DNA of 8,559 nucleotides from NCBI RefSeq assembly GCF_020829685.1, contig NZ_JAIVFR010000227.1, positions 1 through 8,559 of the forward strand, given 5' to 3'. Origin of the DNA: Nostoc sp. CHAB 5715. GTDB taxonomy: Bacteria > Cyanobacteriota > Cyanobacteriia > Cyanobacteriales > Nostocaceae. The notes below the pieces were generated by a model. It was not told where the DNA came from. It did no database searches and worked only from the letters and a program-made list of their open reading frames with translations. This document shows, in pieces, positions 1 to 5,765 of this stretch. A program made the translations under genes and the position numbers. Each line of letters starts with the position of its first letter. Positions within the stretch are counted from its first letter, which is position 1.

Positions 1-830
1 ATCATCCAGTTGATATTACCCAACAAAGTATTGATTTCGCCGTTGTGACCCAAAAGCCGCATTGGTTGGGCTAGGGGCCACTTGGGCATTGTGTTGGTAC
101 TAAAGCGGCGGTGATAGACAGCAAAGGCACTTTTATAAACTGGATTTTTTAAATCGTCATAAAAGTCGCCCAACACAGCAGAACGCACCATGCCTTTGTA
201 GACAATTGTGCGGCTTGACAACGAGCAGATATAAAATTCTTCTGAGATGTTGGTTGCAGCTTTACTAATTCGGCGGCGGGTAATGTACAACTGTCGTTCT
301 AATTCATCGCCACTCTTGTCAACAGAAGCTAACAAAACTTGTTCAATCTGGGGTTGATTTTCTCTTGCTTGTACTCCAAGTAAATCAGGTTGCACTGGCA
401 CAACTCGCCAACCAAGTACAATGAATTTTTCTTCAGCAGCTACTTGCTCAACTGCCGCCCTAGCTTTTTGTGCTGCTTGTTGGTCTTGTGGTAGAAAGAT
501 CATCCCAATAGCTATATTATTGATGGATGGAAATTCCTTTCCACTTTCGGCAAAGTCTTGTTGAAACAACTCCCAAGGGATAGCTGTCAATACTCCTGCA
601 CCATCACCAGAATCTTGATCGGCGCTACAACCTCCCCGGTGTTCTAAGCAGGTTAAAGCAGCTAAGGCTTTTTCGACAATTTCGTGGCTGGTACGATTTT
701 GGCGATGAGCAATAAAACCTACACCACAGGCATCTCGTTCCTCTACTAGCCACTTTTGCCCCTGATAGGTATCTCTTGAGTTTATATCCGCTGTGATTTG
801 TTGGTCTTGATTCATCGGTTTATTATTCAT
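1..830 (-). CDS. gltB: Glutamate synthase large subunit, N-terminal part (probably ferredoxin-dependent GOGAT)
   Basis: The gene reads leftward from ATG at 830 and runs off the window at base 1, giving 276 codons of a protein normally about 1,500 residues long. The visible part is the class II (Ntn-type) glutamine amidotransferase domain, which releases ammonia from glutamine for the synthase half. ERDACGVGFIA holds Cys35, the expected catalytic nucleophile exposed after removal of a short propeptide. Other hallmarks are EHRGGCSADQDSGDGAG (63-79), HRRFSTNT (240-247), LAQPMR (253-258) and HNGEIN (262-267). The start is supported by AGGAA about 7 nt upstream; Met6 is an alternative. The FMN, Fe-S and ferredoxin-binding regions are off-window, so the ferredoxin type is inferred from the cyanobacterial context rather than seen. 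In the family, the enzyme makes two glutamates from 2-oxoglutarate and glutamine in the GS-GOGAT cycle. It is transcribed divergently from the gene at 1821. Confidence 0.95.
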   Translation of the reverse strand, partial: MNNKPMNQDQQITADINSRDTYQGQKWLVEERDACGVGFIAHRQNRTSHEIVEKALAALTCLEHRGGCSADQDSGDGAGVLTAIPWELFQQDFAESGKEFPSINNIAIGMIFLPQDQQAAQKARAAVEQVAAEEKFIVLGWRVVPVQPDLLGVQARENQPQIEQVLLASVDKSGDELERQLYITRRRISKAATNISEEFYICSLSSRTIVYKGMVRSAVLGDFYDDLKNPVYKSAFAVYHRRFSTNTMPKWPLAQPMRLLGHNGEINTLLGNINWM

Positions 831-1210
831 ACCTGTTCCTGAAGTATTGAGTTACCAATTTTGCCACTACGTTATGGGAAAAAATTTCTAAATTCAGCGA
901 TGGAAAAATATACAAGCACCGAAATTTAGGGAAAAAAAATTTTAACTTCGGTTTTACTTTGTTAGTTCACCCGTGTTAAAATTTTTGCGTCTTTTTTTAT
1001 GTATTTATGCGGTATTAGACAACTTACCTCCGCCAAGACATTATTTTTGCCCTGACAGTTTCTTTTTTATATTGTGAAGCTAAATATTTTCTCAATCCCC
1101 TTTTTCCAGATGCACGCTAGCTACTCATAGAGCCTATTTCGGCTCACCTGAAACAAAACTAAAACTGAACGCTGTACTATTTTTTAAAGCCAAAGCCAAG
1201 ATAATTTGTA

Positions 1211-1240
1211 ATTGATCGTGAGTGACGATCAATAACTCAC
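1211..1240. repeat. Overlapping inverted repeats with two exclusive pairings
   Basis: ATTGATCGT (1211-1219) and ACGATCAAT (1225-1233) are perfect 9-bp inverted arms around a 5-nt loop. GTGAGT (1218-1223) is also perfectly complementary to ACTCAC (1235-1240). The two hairpins share bases, so only one can form at a time. This could be a dyad operator, an RNA hairpin or simply repeat debris. It lies about 380 bp upstream of the glutamate synthase start and 580 bp upstream of the glycosidase start. Confidence 0.6.
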
Positions 1241-1248
1241 TCTAAAGG

Positions 1249-1301
1249 AAGCTATGCCGAAGGCGTTGCCTCTCTAAGAGTTGGCTTTACGCTACGCTAC
1301 C
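1249..1301. repeat. Dispersed Nostoc-type repeat, degenerate copy
   Basis: The stretch contains GGCGTTGCCTCTCTAAGAG followed by TTACGCTACGCTACC. Its reverse complement has CTCTTAGAGAGGC, which differs at two positions from CTCTACGAGAGGC in the copy near 6030. The mixture of CTACGCTACGC-like and GAGAGGC-like blocks is typical, from memory, of dispersed intergenic repeats in filamentous cyanobacterial genomes. No coding function is suggested. Confidence 0.6.
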
Positions 1302-1354
1302 TTAATTCGTAGTTGCAATCAGTGAGGGGTTGTACCCTCCATTGTCTTGTTAAC

Positions 1355-1375
1355 CACTAAATTTTTAATTTAGTG
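1355..1375. repeat. Perfect 8-bp hairpin
   Basis: CACTAAAT (1355-1362) and ATTTAGTG (1368-1375) are perfect inverted arms around the loop TTTTA. There is no T-tract after either arm, so a classic intrinsic terminator is not supported on either strand. A smaller hairpin (TAATTAC 1394-1400, GTAATTA 1407-1413) follows 18 bp downstream. Confidence 0.5.
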
Positions 1376-1820
1376 TGGGCTGCTGTACCCTTTTAATTAC
1401 GAATTAGTAATTATTTAGTTATCCTGATCCAGCAATAAAATCAGCGTATTACAATATATACCCATTTGACAATTCCCAAATATCGTTGTTGTCTAGAGTT
1501 TTGCCGCTTACCAGTTGGCACATGTATTACTATTAACTAGACCTTACTGAATTAGCAACATTCAGTCAGGATTAAATATCTTAATCCAGTTTTGATAATC
1601 AAAACTACCGTGTATAGTGTGGTTAGAATTAGTGCCAGTTAAAACACTTGATTGCAATGGCTTTAGCGTCTAAATAAATTGATTGGCGTTTAAAAGAGAT
1701 GGATAGCCACTATAGAGAATAGCATATTTTTGAAAAAATAAACTCATGTTTTTTTTATATTTGCAAATAATTAGTTAGTTTATACCTTGGCTGATATTTT
1801 TCAAAAAAACCGAGTAAATT

Positions 1821-3902
1821 ATGGTAAAAATGCCGAATTATTGCCAATCAGGGAATGGCGATCGCAAAGCCCGCCGTTCGCCTAGCGTCTCGCAGAGAAG
1901 GCATCGCAGATTTTTCCGGGCTACTATGTCACCAATATTTTTAATAACACTATGCTTAACTACTACCTGGGCTACCAACGCCCAGGAGCCTCCAAAAAAC
2001 GCCCAATCAATACCCAGGCTGATCTCCCAGTCACCTGCACCTGCTTTAACAGGCGTAGTATCCTCTGGTAATCAAATTTCCCTCAATGGTCGTACTCTAC
2101 CAGGAACTTGGTTCCAGCGACCTGGAAAAGCTGGTCGGATTACAACTCATCTGAGTGATGGGGCATTTAGGCAATTAATTGGAGTAAATTTCTTAAACAG
2201 TAGTAACTTAGCGAGGCAACCAATACAGTGGTTTTCATCGGTGATAAAGCCACAGGTTTTATCCACCAAGCTACTAGGAGCCTATCGCTATCTGGATATT
2301 AGCAATTTTGCTCAAATATCTGGATGGGAAATCCGAACCAACGGCAACATTTTGGTGATTGCTACCCCAAAAGCACAAATTACAAATATTATTCAGAGCC
2401 AGCAACCTTCAGATGCGAGTGTTACTCCTTTGCAACAGGCTCGGATTCTTGTTGATTTAGATCGTCCAACTCCGTGGCAAGTTGCACAAGGGTCAATTAT
2501 TAAAAAAATTGAAACTCCATTTTCTGATCCAGACACACCAACTCCCAAACCCACTACACCGCCAAATCGAGAGTGGACAATTACCCTGGATGGAATAGCT
2601 GATCCTGTTTTGATAGAACGCTATACTCCTCAGCCACCAGCAGCACCACCAACATTGCTGCCAAACCTGCTCAAGCAATTATCACCAATACAACCAATAC
2701 AACCAATACAACCAACCCCAACCCCTGAACCACTGATTCAACAAGTGGAGGTGGTGAAAAACCAAACCATAATTAGTCTGAGCGTTCCTTTTGGTCTATC
2801 GCCTCAAGTTAGTACTGTAGATAACCCCAATCGCCTGATTATCGATATTCGACCCGATCCTCTAGAAGAAAGAGATATTACTTGGGCCCCAGGATTGCGC
2901 TGGCGACAGCATTATGTCAACTTAGACACAGAACGCTTCCCTGTGGTCTGGTTAGAAGTTAATCCCCGTAAATTTGGGCTAACGTTGAAACCGATGTGGG
3001 CTAGTCTTGATGGGCTTGCGGGTACTGCTCCCTTAATTCAAACAGCACAACGTTACTTAGCAGTAGCTGGAATTAACGGTGGTTATTTTAACCGCAATAA
3101 CAGATTGCCATTGGGTGCGATTCGTCGAGATGGTCAGTGGTTATCAGGCCCCATTCTTAACCGAGGTGCGATCGCTTGGAATGATTCAGGTCAATTTTAC
3201 TTCGGTCGTCTCACCTTAGAAGAAACTTTAATTACGACAAATGACCAGCGCTTACCAATTCTGTTTCTCAATAGCGGCTACGTCCAGAGTGGCATTGCTC
3301 GTTACACCCCAGCTTGGGGATCAACTTATACGCCTTTGACGGATAACGAAATTATTTTAGTGGTAGAGAAAGACCAAATTACTCAACAGTTACCAGGCGG
3401 CAAAGTTGGTGAGACGGCCGTTCCCATTCCCCACGATGGCTACCTACTAACCTTACGCGCCAACGCTGCTAGTGCTGCCTCACAGCTACCTATTGGAAGC
3501 GCAGTAAGCATTTCCAGCGCCACTGTTACCACAGATTTTAGTCGTTATCCCCACATTATCGGAGCCGGGCCGCTATTAGTCCAAAATCGTCAAATTGTCC
3601 TCGATGCCAAAGGCGAAAAATTCAGCAATGCCTTTATTGCCGAAAAGGCTATTCGTAGCAGTATTTGCACAACAGCAACAGGCACATTGATGATTACTGC
3701 TGTCCATAATCGTGCAGGCGGTTATGGGCCTAATTTGGCAGAACATGCCCAATTGCTGCAACAGATGGGCTGTGTGGATGCCTTAAATTTGGACGGAGGT
3801 AGTTCTACCAGTCTTTACTTAGGAGGACAACTACTTGATCGCTCCCCTAGTACAGCTGCTCGTGTTCATAATGGAATTGGTATTTTCCTGAGACCACGAT
3901 AA
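1821..3902 (+). CDS. Exported phosphodiester glycosidase (NAGPA/DUF2233) domain protein
   Basis: A 693-residue protein whose C-terminal region (about 365-691) carries the NAGPA-type phosphodiester glycosidase fold (Pfam PF09992, formerly DUF2233). Its marks are INGGYF (418-423), IGAGPLLV (580-587), an AIR motif with Arg612, and NLDGGSSTSLYL (656-667). The animal family member removes N-acetylglucosamine from phosphodiesters; substrates of the bacterial proteins are mostly unknown. Residues 24-35 are arginine-rich and 37-54 hydrophobic, ending ATNA before QE, which resembles a signal peptide with cleavage near 54, so the protein is probably periplasmic or outer-surface. Residues 80-230 form a beta-rich region, 233-305 a Pro/Thr/Gln linker, and 308-345 (NRLIIDIRP) resembles an AMIN-type module, a tentative match. 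The start is doubtful: neither ATG 1821 nor the in-frame ATG at 1926 (Met36) has a good Shine-Dalgarno, and a dispersed repeat lies between them. Confidence 0.85.
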   Translation: MVKMPNYCQSGNGDRKARRSPSVSQRRHRRFFRATMSPIFLITLCLTTTWATNAQEPPKNAQSIPRLISQSPAPALTGVVSSGNQISLNGRTLPGTWFQRPGKAGRITTHLSDGAFRQLIGVNFLNSSNLARQPIQWFSSVIKPQVLSTKLLGAYRYLDISNFAQISGWEIRTNGNILVIATPKAQITNIIQSQQPSDASVTPLQQARILVDLDRPTPWQVAQGSIIKKIETPFSDPDTPTPKPTTPPNREWTITLDGIADPVLIERYTPQPPAAPPTLLPNLLKQLSPIQPIQPIQPTPTPEPLIQQVEVVKNQTIISLSVPFGLSPQVSTVDNPNRLIIDIRPDPLEERDITWAPGLRWRQHYVNLDTERFPVVWLEVNPRKFGLTLKPMWASLDGLAGTAPLIQTAQRYLAVAGINGGYFNRNNRLPLGAIRRDGQWLSGPILNRGAIAWNDSGQFYFGRLTLEETLITTNDQRLPILFLNSGYVQSGIARYTPAWGSTYTPLTDNEIILVVEKDQITQQLPGGKVGETAVPIPHDGYLLTLRANAASAASQLPIGSAVSISSATVTTDFSRYPHIIGAGPLLVQNRQIVLDAKGEKFSNAFIAEKAIRSSICTTATGTLMITAVHNRAGGYGPNLAEHAQLLQQMGCVDALNLDGGSSTSLYLGGQLLDRSPSTAARVHNGIGIFLRPR
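1858..1865. repeat. HIP1 octamer GCGATCGC
   Basis: A highly iterated palindrome typical of cyanobacterial genomes. This copy lies just before the dispersed repeat in the doubtful N-terminal extension of the glycosidase gene. Confidence 0.9.
1874..1900 (+). repeat. Dispersed repeat inside the predicted N-terminus of the glycosidase protein
   Basis: CGTTCGCCTAGCGTCTCGCAGAGAAGG-type sequence (1875-1901 by core) matches the reverse complement of 6028-6054 at 22 of 27 positions, including AGAGAAGG exactly. In the reading frame it encodes the basic stretch RRSPSVSQRRHRR. Either the repeat supplies the positively charged n-region of the signal peptide, or it lies in the untranslated leader and translation starts at 1926. 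Confidence 0.75.
2685..2711 (+). repeat. Three tandem copies of CCAATACAA
   Basis: A 9-bp unit repeated three times at 2685-2693, 2694-2702 and 2703-2711. It encodes the IQPIQPIQP part of the proline-rich linker (about residues 289-298). The unit is a multiple of three, so copy number can change linker length without breaking the frame. Confidence 0.9.
3168..3175. repeat. HIP1 octamer GCGATCGC
   Basis: Copy within the catalytic-domain coding sequence of the glycosidase gene, where it encodes part of GAIAW. Confidence 0.9.
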
Positions 3903-4004
3903 TCAGGGAGTAGGGAGTAGGGAATGGGGGATAGGGAAAAACTTAATTACCAACGAACGCCCCATTTCCCAGCCCCACTCCCCACTCCCCACTCCCCACT
4001 CCCT
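3903..4004. repeat. Inverted pair of heptamer (STRR) arrays forming a long hairpin
   Basis: Just after the glycosidase stop, 3906-3936 has G-rich heptamers (GGGAGTA twice, then GGGAATG, GGGGATA, GGG). After a 36-nt gap, 3973-4000 has four exact copies of CCCCACT followed by CCC. The two arrays are in inverse orientation and largely complementary, with the first AGGGAGT pairing perfectly with ACTCCCT (3998-4004) and a mismatch roughly every seventh base further in. A run of six T follows at 4004-4009, so on the plus strand the structure could act as a terminator. Heptamer arrays of this kind are known from heterocystous cyanobacteria. Confidence 0.85.
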
Positions 4005-4009
4005 TTTTT
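3905..4009 (+). terminator. Possible terminator of the glycosidase gene
   Basis: The long imperfect GC-rich hairpin made by the heptamer arrays ends directly in TTTTTT at 4004-4009. Position (directly after the stop codon) and T-run fit rho-independent termination. The unusually long arms and large loop are less typical. Confidence 0.45.
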
Positions 4010-4103
4010 AAAGATTAGAACAAGCTGGCATTTTGCTTGATGAAGACTTGATGTAGATGCAAGAGTTTTAGGAGTAATGATTTACACTGTCACGTTTGAT
4101 TTT

Positions 4104-4157
4104 GCTATCTTTATCAAAGTGCGACAAAATTGCTGATTTTTAACGTTGCAAGATAGC
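4104..4157. repeat. Inverted repeat upstream of the cupin gene
   Basis: GCTATCTT (4104-4111) and AAGATAGC (4150-4157) are perfect 8-bp arms separated by 38 nt, followed by TTTTTT at 4164-4169. A competing pairing exists: TTTGAT (4095-4100) with ATCAAA (4113-4118). The role is unknown; it sits in the leader or promoter region of the cupin gene. Confidence 0.4.
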
Positions 4158-4198
4158 GCCAGATTTTTTATCAATAGTAAGAGTACCAACGGTTTGTT

Positions 4199-4639
4199 AT
4201 GTCTTCAAATGAGGTAACTATGGCTCGATATCAAGAAACTACACAGACTGAAACTCTACACCTACCTTCAACTATCACATCCAAAAGCGTTGCTGCAACT
4301 GAGTTACGTCCTTGGGGTGCTTTTACAGTTTTGGAAGAAGGGCGCGGATACAAAATCAAGCGCATTGAAGTTAAGCCCGGACACCGCCTCAGTCTACAAA
4401 TGCACCACCACCGCAGTGAACATTGGATTGTCGTATCTGGTACAGCTAGGGTAACTTGTGGCGAGAGAGAAGTACTACTGAGCAATAATGAGTCAACCTA
4501 TGTACCCCAATGTACATCTCATCGTTTAGAGAATCCTGGCGTGATCCCCTTGGTGTTAATTGAAGTGCAAAATGGCGAATACTTGGGAGAAGATGATATT
4601 ATTCGCTACCAAGATGACTATGCCCGTACCAAGGATTAA
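4199..4639 (+). CDS. Stand-alone type II mannose-6-phosphate isomerase cupin-domain protein
   Basis: The protein is 146 residues from ATG 4199, or 139 from ATG 4220. It matches the C-terminal cupin of bifunctional ManC-type mannose-6-phosphate isomerase/mannose-1-phosphate guanylyltransferase (Pfam PF01050). RPWGAF (37-42), IEVKPGHRLSLQMHHHRSEHW (56-76) and VPQCTSHRLENP (102-113) are seen; His69, His71, His75 and His108 are the likely metal ligands. ManC is about 470 residues; the nucleotidyltransferase half is absent here and the gene starts and stops cleanly, so this is a natural single-domain form, not a remnant. In the family it interconverts fructose-6-phosphate and mannose-6-phosphate, feeding GDP-mannose for polysaccharides; activity of the isolated domain is inferred. 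The start at 4220 (MARYQET) is favoured: GAGGT lies at 4211-4215, 4 nt upstream, while 4199 has no clear ribosome binding site. The IscA-like gene follows after 230 bp. Confidence 0.88.
   Translation: MSSNEVTMARYQETTQTETLHLPSTITSKSVAATELRPWGAFTVLEEGRGYKIKRIEVKPGHRLSLQMHHHRSEHWIVVSGTARVTCGEREVLLSNNESTYVPQCTSHRLENPGVIPLVLIEVQNGEYLGEDDIIRYQDDYARTKD
4211..4222 (+). promoter_or_regulatory. Shine-Dalgarno GAGGT deciding the cupin start at 4220
   Basis: GAGGTAACTATG places a good ribosome binding site before the second in-frame ATG (4220). It lies inside the coding sequence if the first ATG (4199) is used, which has only AAGAG far upstream. The conserved domain begins well after both, so it does not discriminate. 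Confidence 0.65.
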
Positions 4640-4707
4640 AGCTCTAATCTAAAAACTGAATACAACATTTTTGTGCAAATCGGCTTTGGGAACCACTGCA
4701 CCCCAGA

Positions 4708-4734
4708 AGTCCCTACCTAGTTAAGGTGGGGACT
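4708..4734. repeat. 11-bp hairpin between cupin and IscA-like genes
   Basis: AGTCCCTACCT (4708-4718) and AGGTGGGGACT (4724-4734) pair over 11 positions with one G-T wobble around the loop AGTTA. No T-run follows (GAAGCATG), so a terminator is only weakly supported. The GTCCC...GGGGAC hairpin followed by TGAAGC resembles, from memory, subterminal hairpins at ends of IS200/IS605-family elements, but no transposase is nearby. Confidence 0.6.
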
Positions 4735-4764
4735 GAAGCATGTTGTGCTATAAATGTAGTAATA

Positions 4765-4772
4765 GCGATCGC
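4765..4772. repeat. HIP1 octamer GCGATCGC
   Basis: Intergenic copy between the cupin and IscA-like genes. Confidence 0.9.
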
Positions 4773-4869
4773 GCTCATAGCTTGATAATTTGGAATTTTC
4801 AAGAAGCTAGGATTAACTCATCTATCTGTAAAATAAAGATGGGGTCTTCAATTGTAAAAAACGAGTTCC

Positions 4870-5196
4870 ATGATTCATCTGAGTCAAGCAGCCGCGAGTG
4901 AGATTGGGCGAATCAAGTCCAAGCAGCAGCCAAATGTCTTGTTTCGATTGGCAGTAAAACCAGGTGGTTGTTCCGGGTTATTTTATGATATGTCCTTTGA
5001 TGAAGCAATAAAAGTCGGCGACCAGGTTTTAAACTTGGATGAAATTCAAGTAGTCATAGATGCCGCCAGCTTAAATTACATCAACGGGTTGAGGGTAGAT
5101 TATTCAGAAGACTTAATGGGTGGTGGTTTTCGCTTCCACAACCCCCAGGCGATCGCAACCTGTGGCTGTGGCAATTCATTTTCTATGAGTCATTAG
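4870..5196 (+). CDS. HesB/IscA-family A-type iron-sulfur cluster carrier
   Basis: The 108-residue length is normal for this family. GGCSGLFYDM (32-41) carries Cys34, and the C-terminal TCGCGNSF (97-104) carries Cys98 and Cys100, giving the three invariant cysteines that bind a [2Fe-2S] or [4Fe-4S] cluster or iron. GGGFRFHNP before the CGCG motif is also typical. A-type carriers receive clusters from a scaffold (the SUF system in cyanobacteria) and pass them to apoproteins in the cytoplasm. Which paralogue this is (IscA, SufA or ErpA type) cannot be decided from one sequence. The start has only a weak ACGAG ribosome site. The last codons and the TAG stop (5194-5196) lie inside the first units of a heptamer repeat array, so the SMSH tail is partly repeat-encoded; the conserved core is intact. 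Confidence 0.93.
   Translation: MIHLSQAAASEIGRIKSKQQPNVLFRLAVKPGGCSGLFYDMSFDEAIKVGDQVLNLDEIQVVIDAASLNYINGLRVDYSEDLMGGGFRFHNPQAIATCGCGNSFSMSH
5149..5156. repeat. HIP1 octamer GCGATCGC
   Basis: Copy in the IscA-like gene, encoding AIA just before the CGCG cysteine motif. Confidence 0.9.
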
Positions 5197-5268
5197 TCAT
5201 TGGTCATTGGTCATTAGTTTTAAACAAATGACAAATGACAAAGGACAATTGACAAATAACAATTGACA
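5188..5268. repeat. Inverted pair of AT-rich heptamer (STRR) arrays
   Basis: Left array: four units AGTCATT, AGTCATT, GGTCATT, GGTCATT (5188-5215). Right array: six units ACAAATG, ACAAATG, ACAAAGG, ACAATTG, ACAAATA, ACAATTG plus ACA (5224-5268). The units are mutually complementary (GTCATT with AATGAC), so the region folds into a long imperfect hairpin with a short loop around 5217-5223. The left end overlaps the stop of the IscA-like gene, and the right end forms the -35 box of the rpsL promoter. It could also terminate or stabilise the upstream transcript, but no proper T-run follows. Confidence 0.88.
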
Positions 5269-5292
5269 TAAACATTTAAAAAACGATATAAT
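5263..5292 (+). promoter_or_regulatory. Near-consensus sigma-70-type promoter for rpsL
   Basis: TTGACA (5263-5268) and TATAAT (5287-5292) are exact consensus hexamers separated by 18 nt, against an optimum near 17. The predicted transcript start is about 5299-5300, leaving a leader of about 43 nt before rpsL. The -35 hexamer is the end of the heptamer array; an earlier array unit gives another TTGACA at 5249-5254 that is badly spaced. Confidence 0.8.
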
Positions 5293-5342
5293 TAGGATTT
5301 GTTAAAACTTAGACATATAAGCAGCTTTACGCGCTGTAACTC

Positions 5343-5726
5343 ATGCCAACAATACAGCAGCTAATACGTAACGAGCGCGAACAAGCGCGTCAGAAAACCA
5401 AGTCCCCGGCTCTAAAACAATGCCCCCAACGTCGGGGAGTTTGTACCAGAGTATATACGACCACACCAAAAAAGCCTAACTCAGCTCTACGTAAAGTAGC
5501 AAGAGTCAGACTGACCTCTGGATTTGAAGTCACAGCTTATATTCCAGGTATTGGTCACAACTTACAAGAACACTCAGTTGTGATGATTCGTGGCGGTCGG
5601 GTTAAGGATCTACCAGGCGTGAGATACCACATTATCCGTGGCACCCTAGATACAGCCGGAGTCAAAGACCGCAAACAAGGGCGTTCCAAGTATGGAACCA
5701 AGCGTCCGAAAGAAGCGAAAAAATAG
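5343..5726 (+). CDS. rpsL: 30S ribosomal protein S12
   Basis: A 127-residue S12 protein, complete and typical in length (about 123-127). It contains the conserved [30 protein letters not shown] block (26-55) and [26 protein letters not shown] (71-96). Lys43 and Lys88, the sites of classic streptomycin-resistance substitutions, are the wild-type residues. Asp89, methylthiolated in E. coli, is present. S12 sits at the decoding centre of the small subunit and helps monitor codon-anticodon pairing. The start gives the canonical MPTIQQLIR beginning, but no Shine-Dalgarno is visible before it. It is the first gene of the str operon here, driven by the promoter at 5263-5292. The next gene follows only after 596 nt, far more than in many str operons. 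Confidence 0.98.
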   Translation: MPTIQQLIRNEREQARQKTKSPALKQCPQRRGVCTRVYTTTPKKPNSALRKVARVRLTSGFEVTAYIPGIGHNLQEHSVVMIRGGRVKDLPGVRYHIIRGTLDTAGVKDRKQGRSKYGTKRPKEAKK

Positions 5727-5730
5727 GATT

Positions 5731-5765
5731 AGGCGATTAATCGCATCCAACACGATTAATCGTCT
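5731..5765 (+). repeat. Double-palindrome hairpin after rpsL
   Basis: Two 12-bp perfect palindromes, GCGATTAATCGC (5733-5744) and ACGATTAATCGT (5752-5763), lie 7 nt apart. Because each is self-complementary, they also pair with each other, giving a 13-bp stem (5731-5743 with 5753-5765, one G-T wobble) around a 9-nt loop. No T-run follows, so termination is not clearly indicated. It begins 5 nt after the rpsL stop. Confidence 0.8.

Larger units (their letters stand above)
831..1820. other. 990-bp AT-rich divergent intergenic region
   Basis: No convincing open reading frame was seen on either strand. The region must hold the promoters of the leftward glutamate synthase gene and the rightward glycosidase gene. 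The only -10-like elements I see are weak: TATATT on the minus strand at 912-907, about 77 nt from the gltB start, and TATATT (1756-1761) with TTGAAA (1730-1735) at a 20-nt spacing for the rightward gene. I looked for the NtcA consensus GTA-N8-TAC, expected for nitrogen-assimilation genes, and found no perfect match. Positions 1200-1415 hold a cluster of inverted repeats and a dispersed repeat, listed separately. The rest is unremarkable AT-rich sequence. Confidence 0.7.

Noticed and set aside
1441..1470. GTATTACAATATATAC near 1446 considered as an NtcA site
   Set aside because: The spacing between GTA and TAC is 10, not 8, and no promoter box lies at the expected distance.
1923..1970. Lipoprotein signal at Cys45 of the glycosidase protein
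   Set aside because: The residue before the cysteine is leucine, which does not fit a lipobox, and the cysteine sits in the middle of the hydrophobic core.
4104..4169. Inverted repeat plus T-run upstream of the cupin gene considered as an intrinsic terminator
   Set aside because: The loop is 38 nt, the stem only 8 bp and AT-rich, and the T-run is 6 nt away from the arm. Too weak to call.
5188..5268. Heptamer arrays considered as a CRISPR array
   Set aside because: Units are 7 bp, directly adjacent and without unique spacers, and no cas genes are present. They fit STRR tandem repeats.
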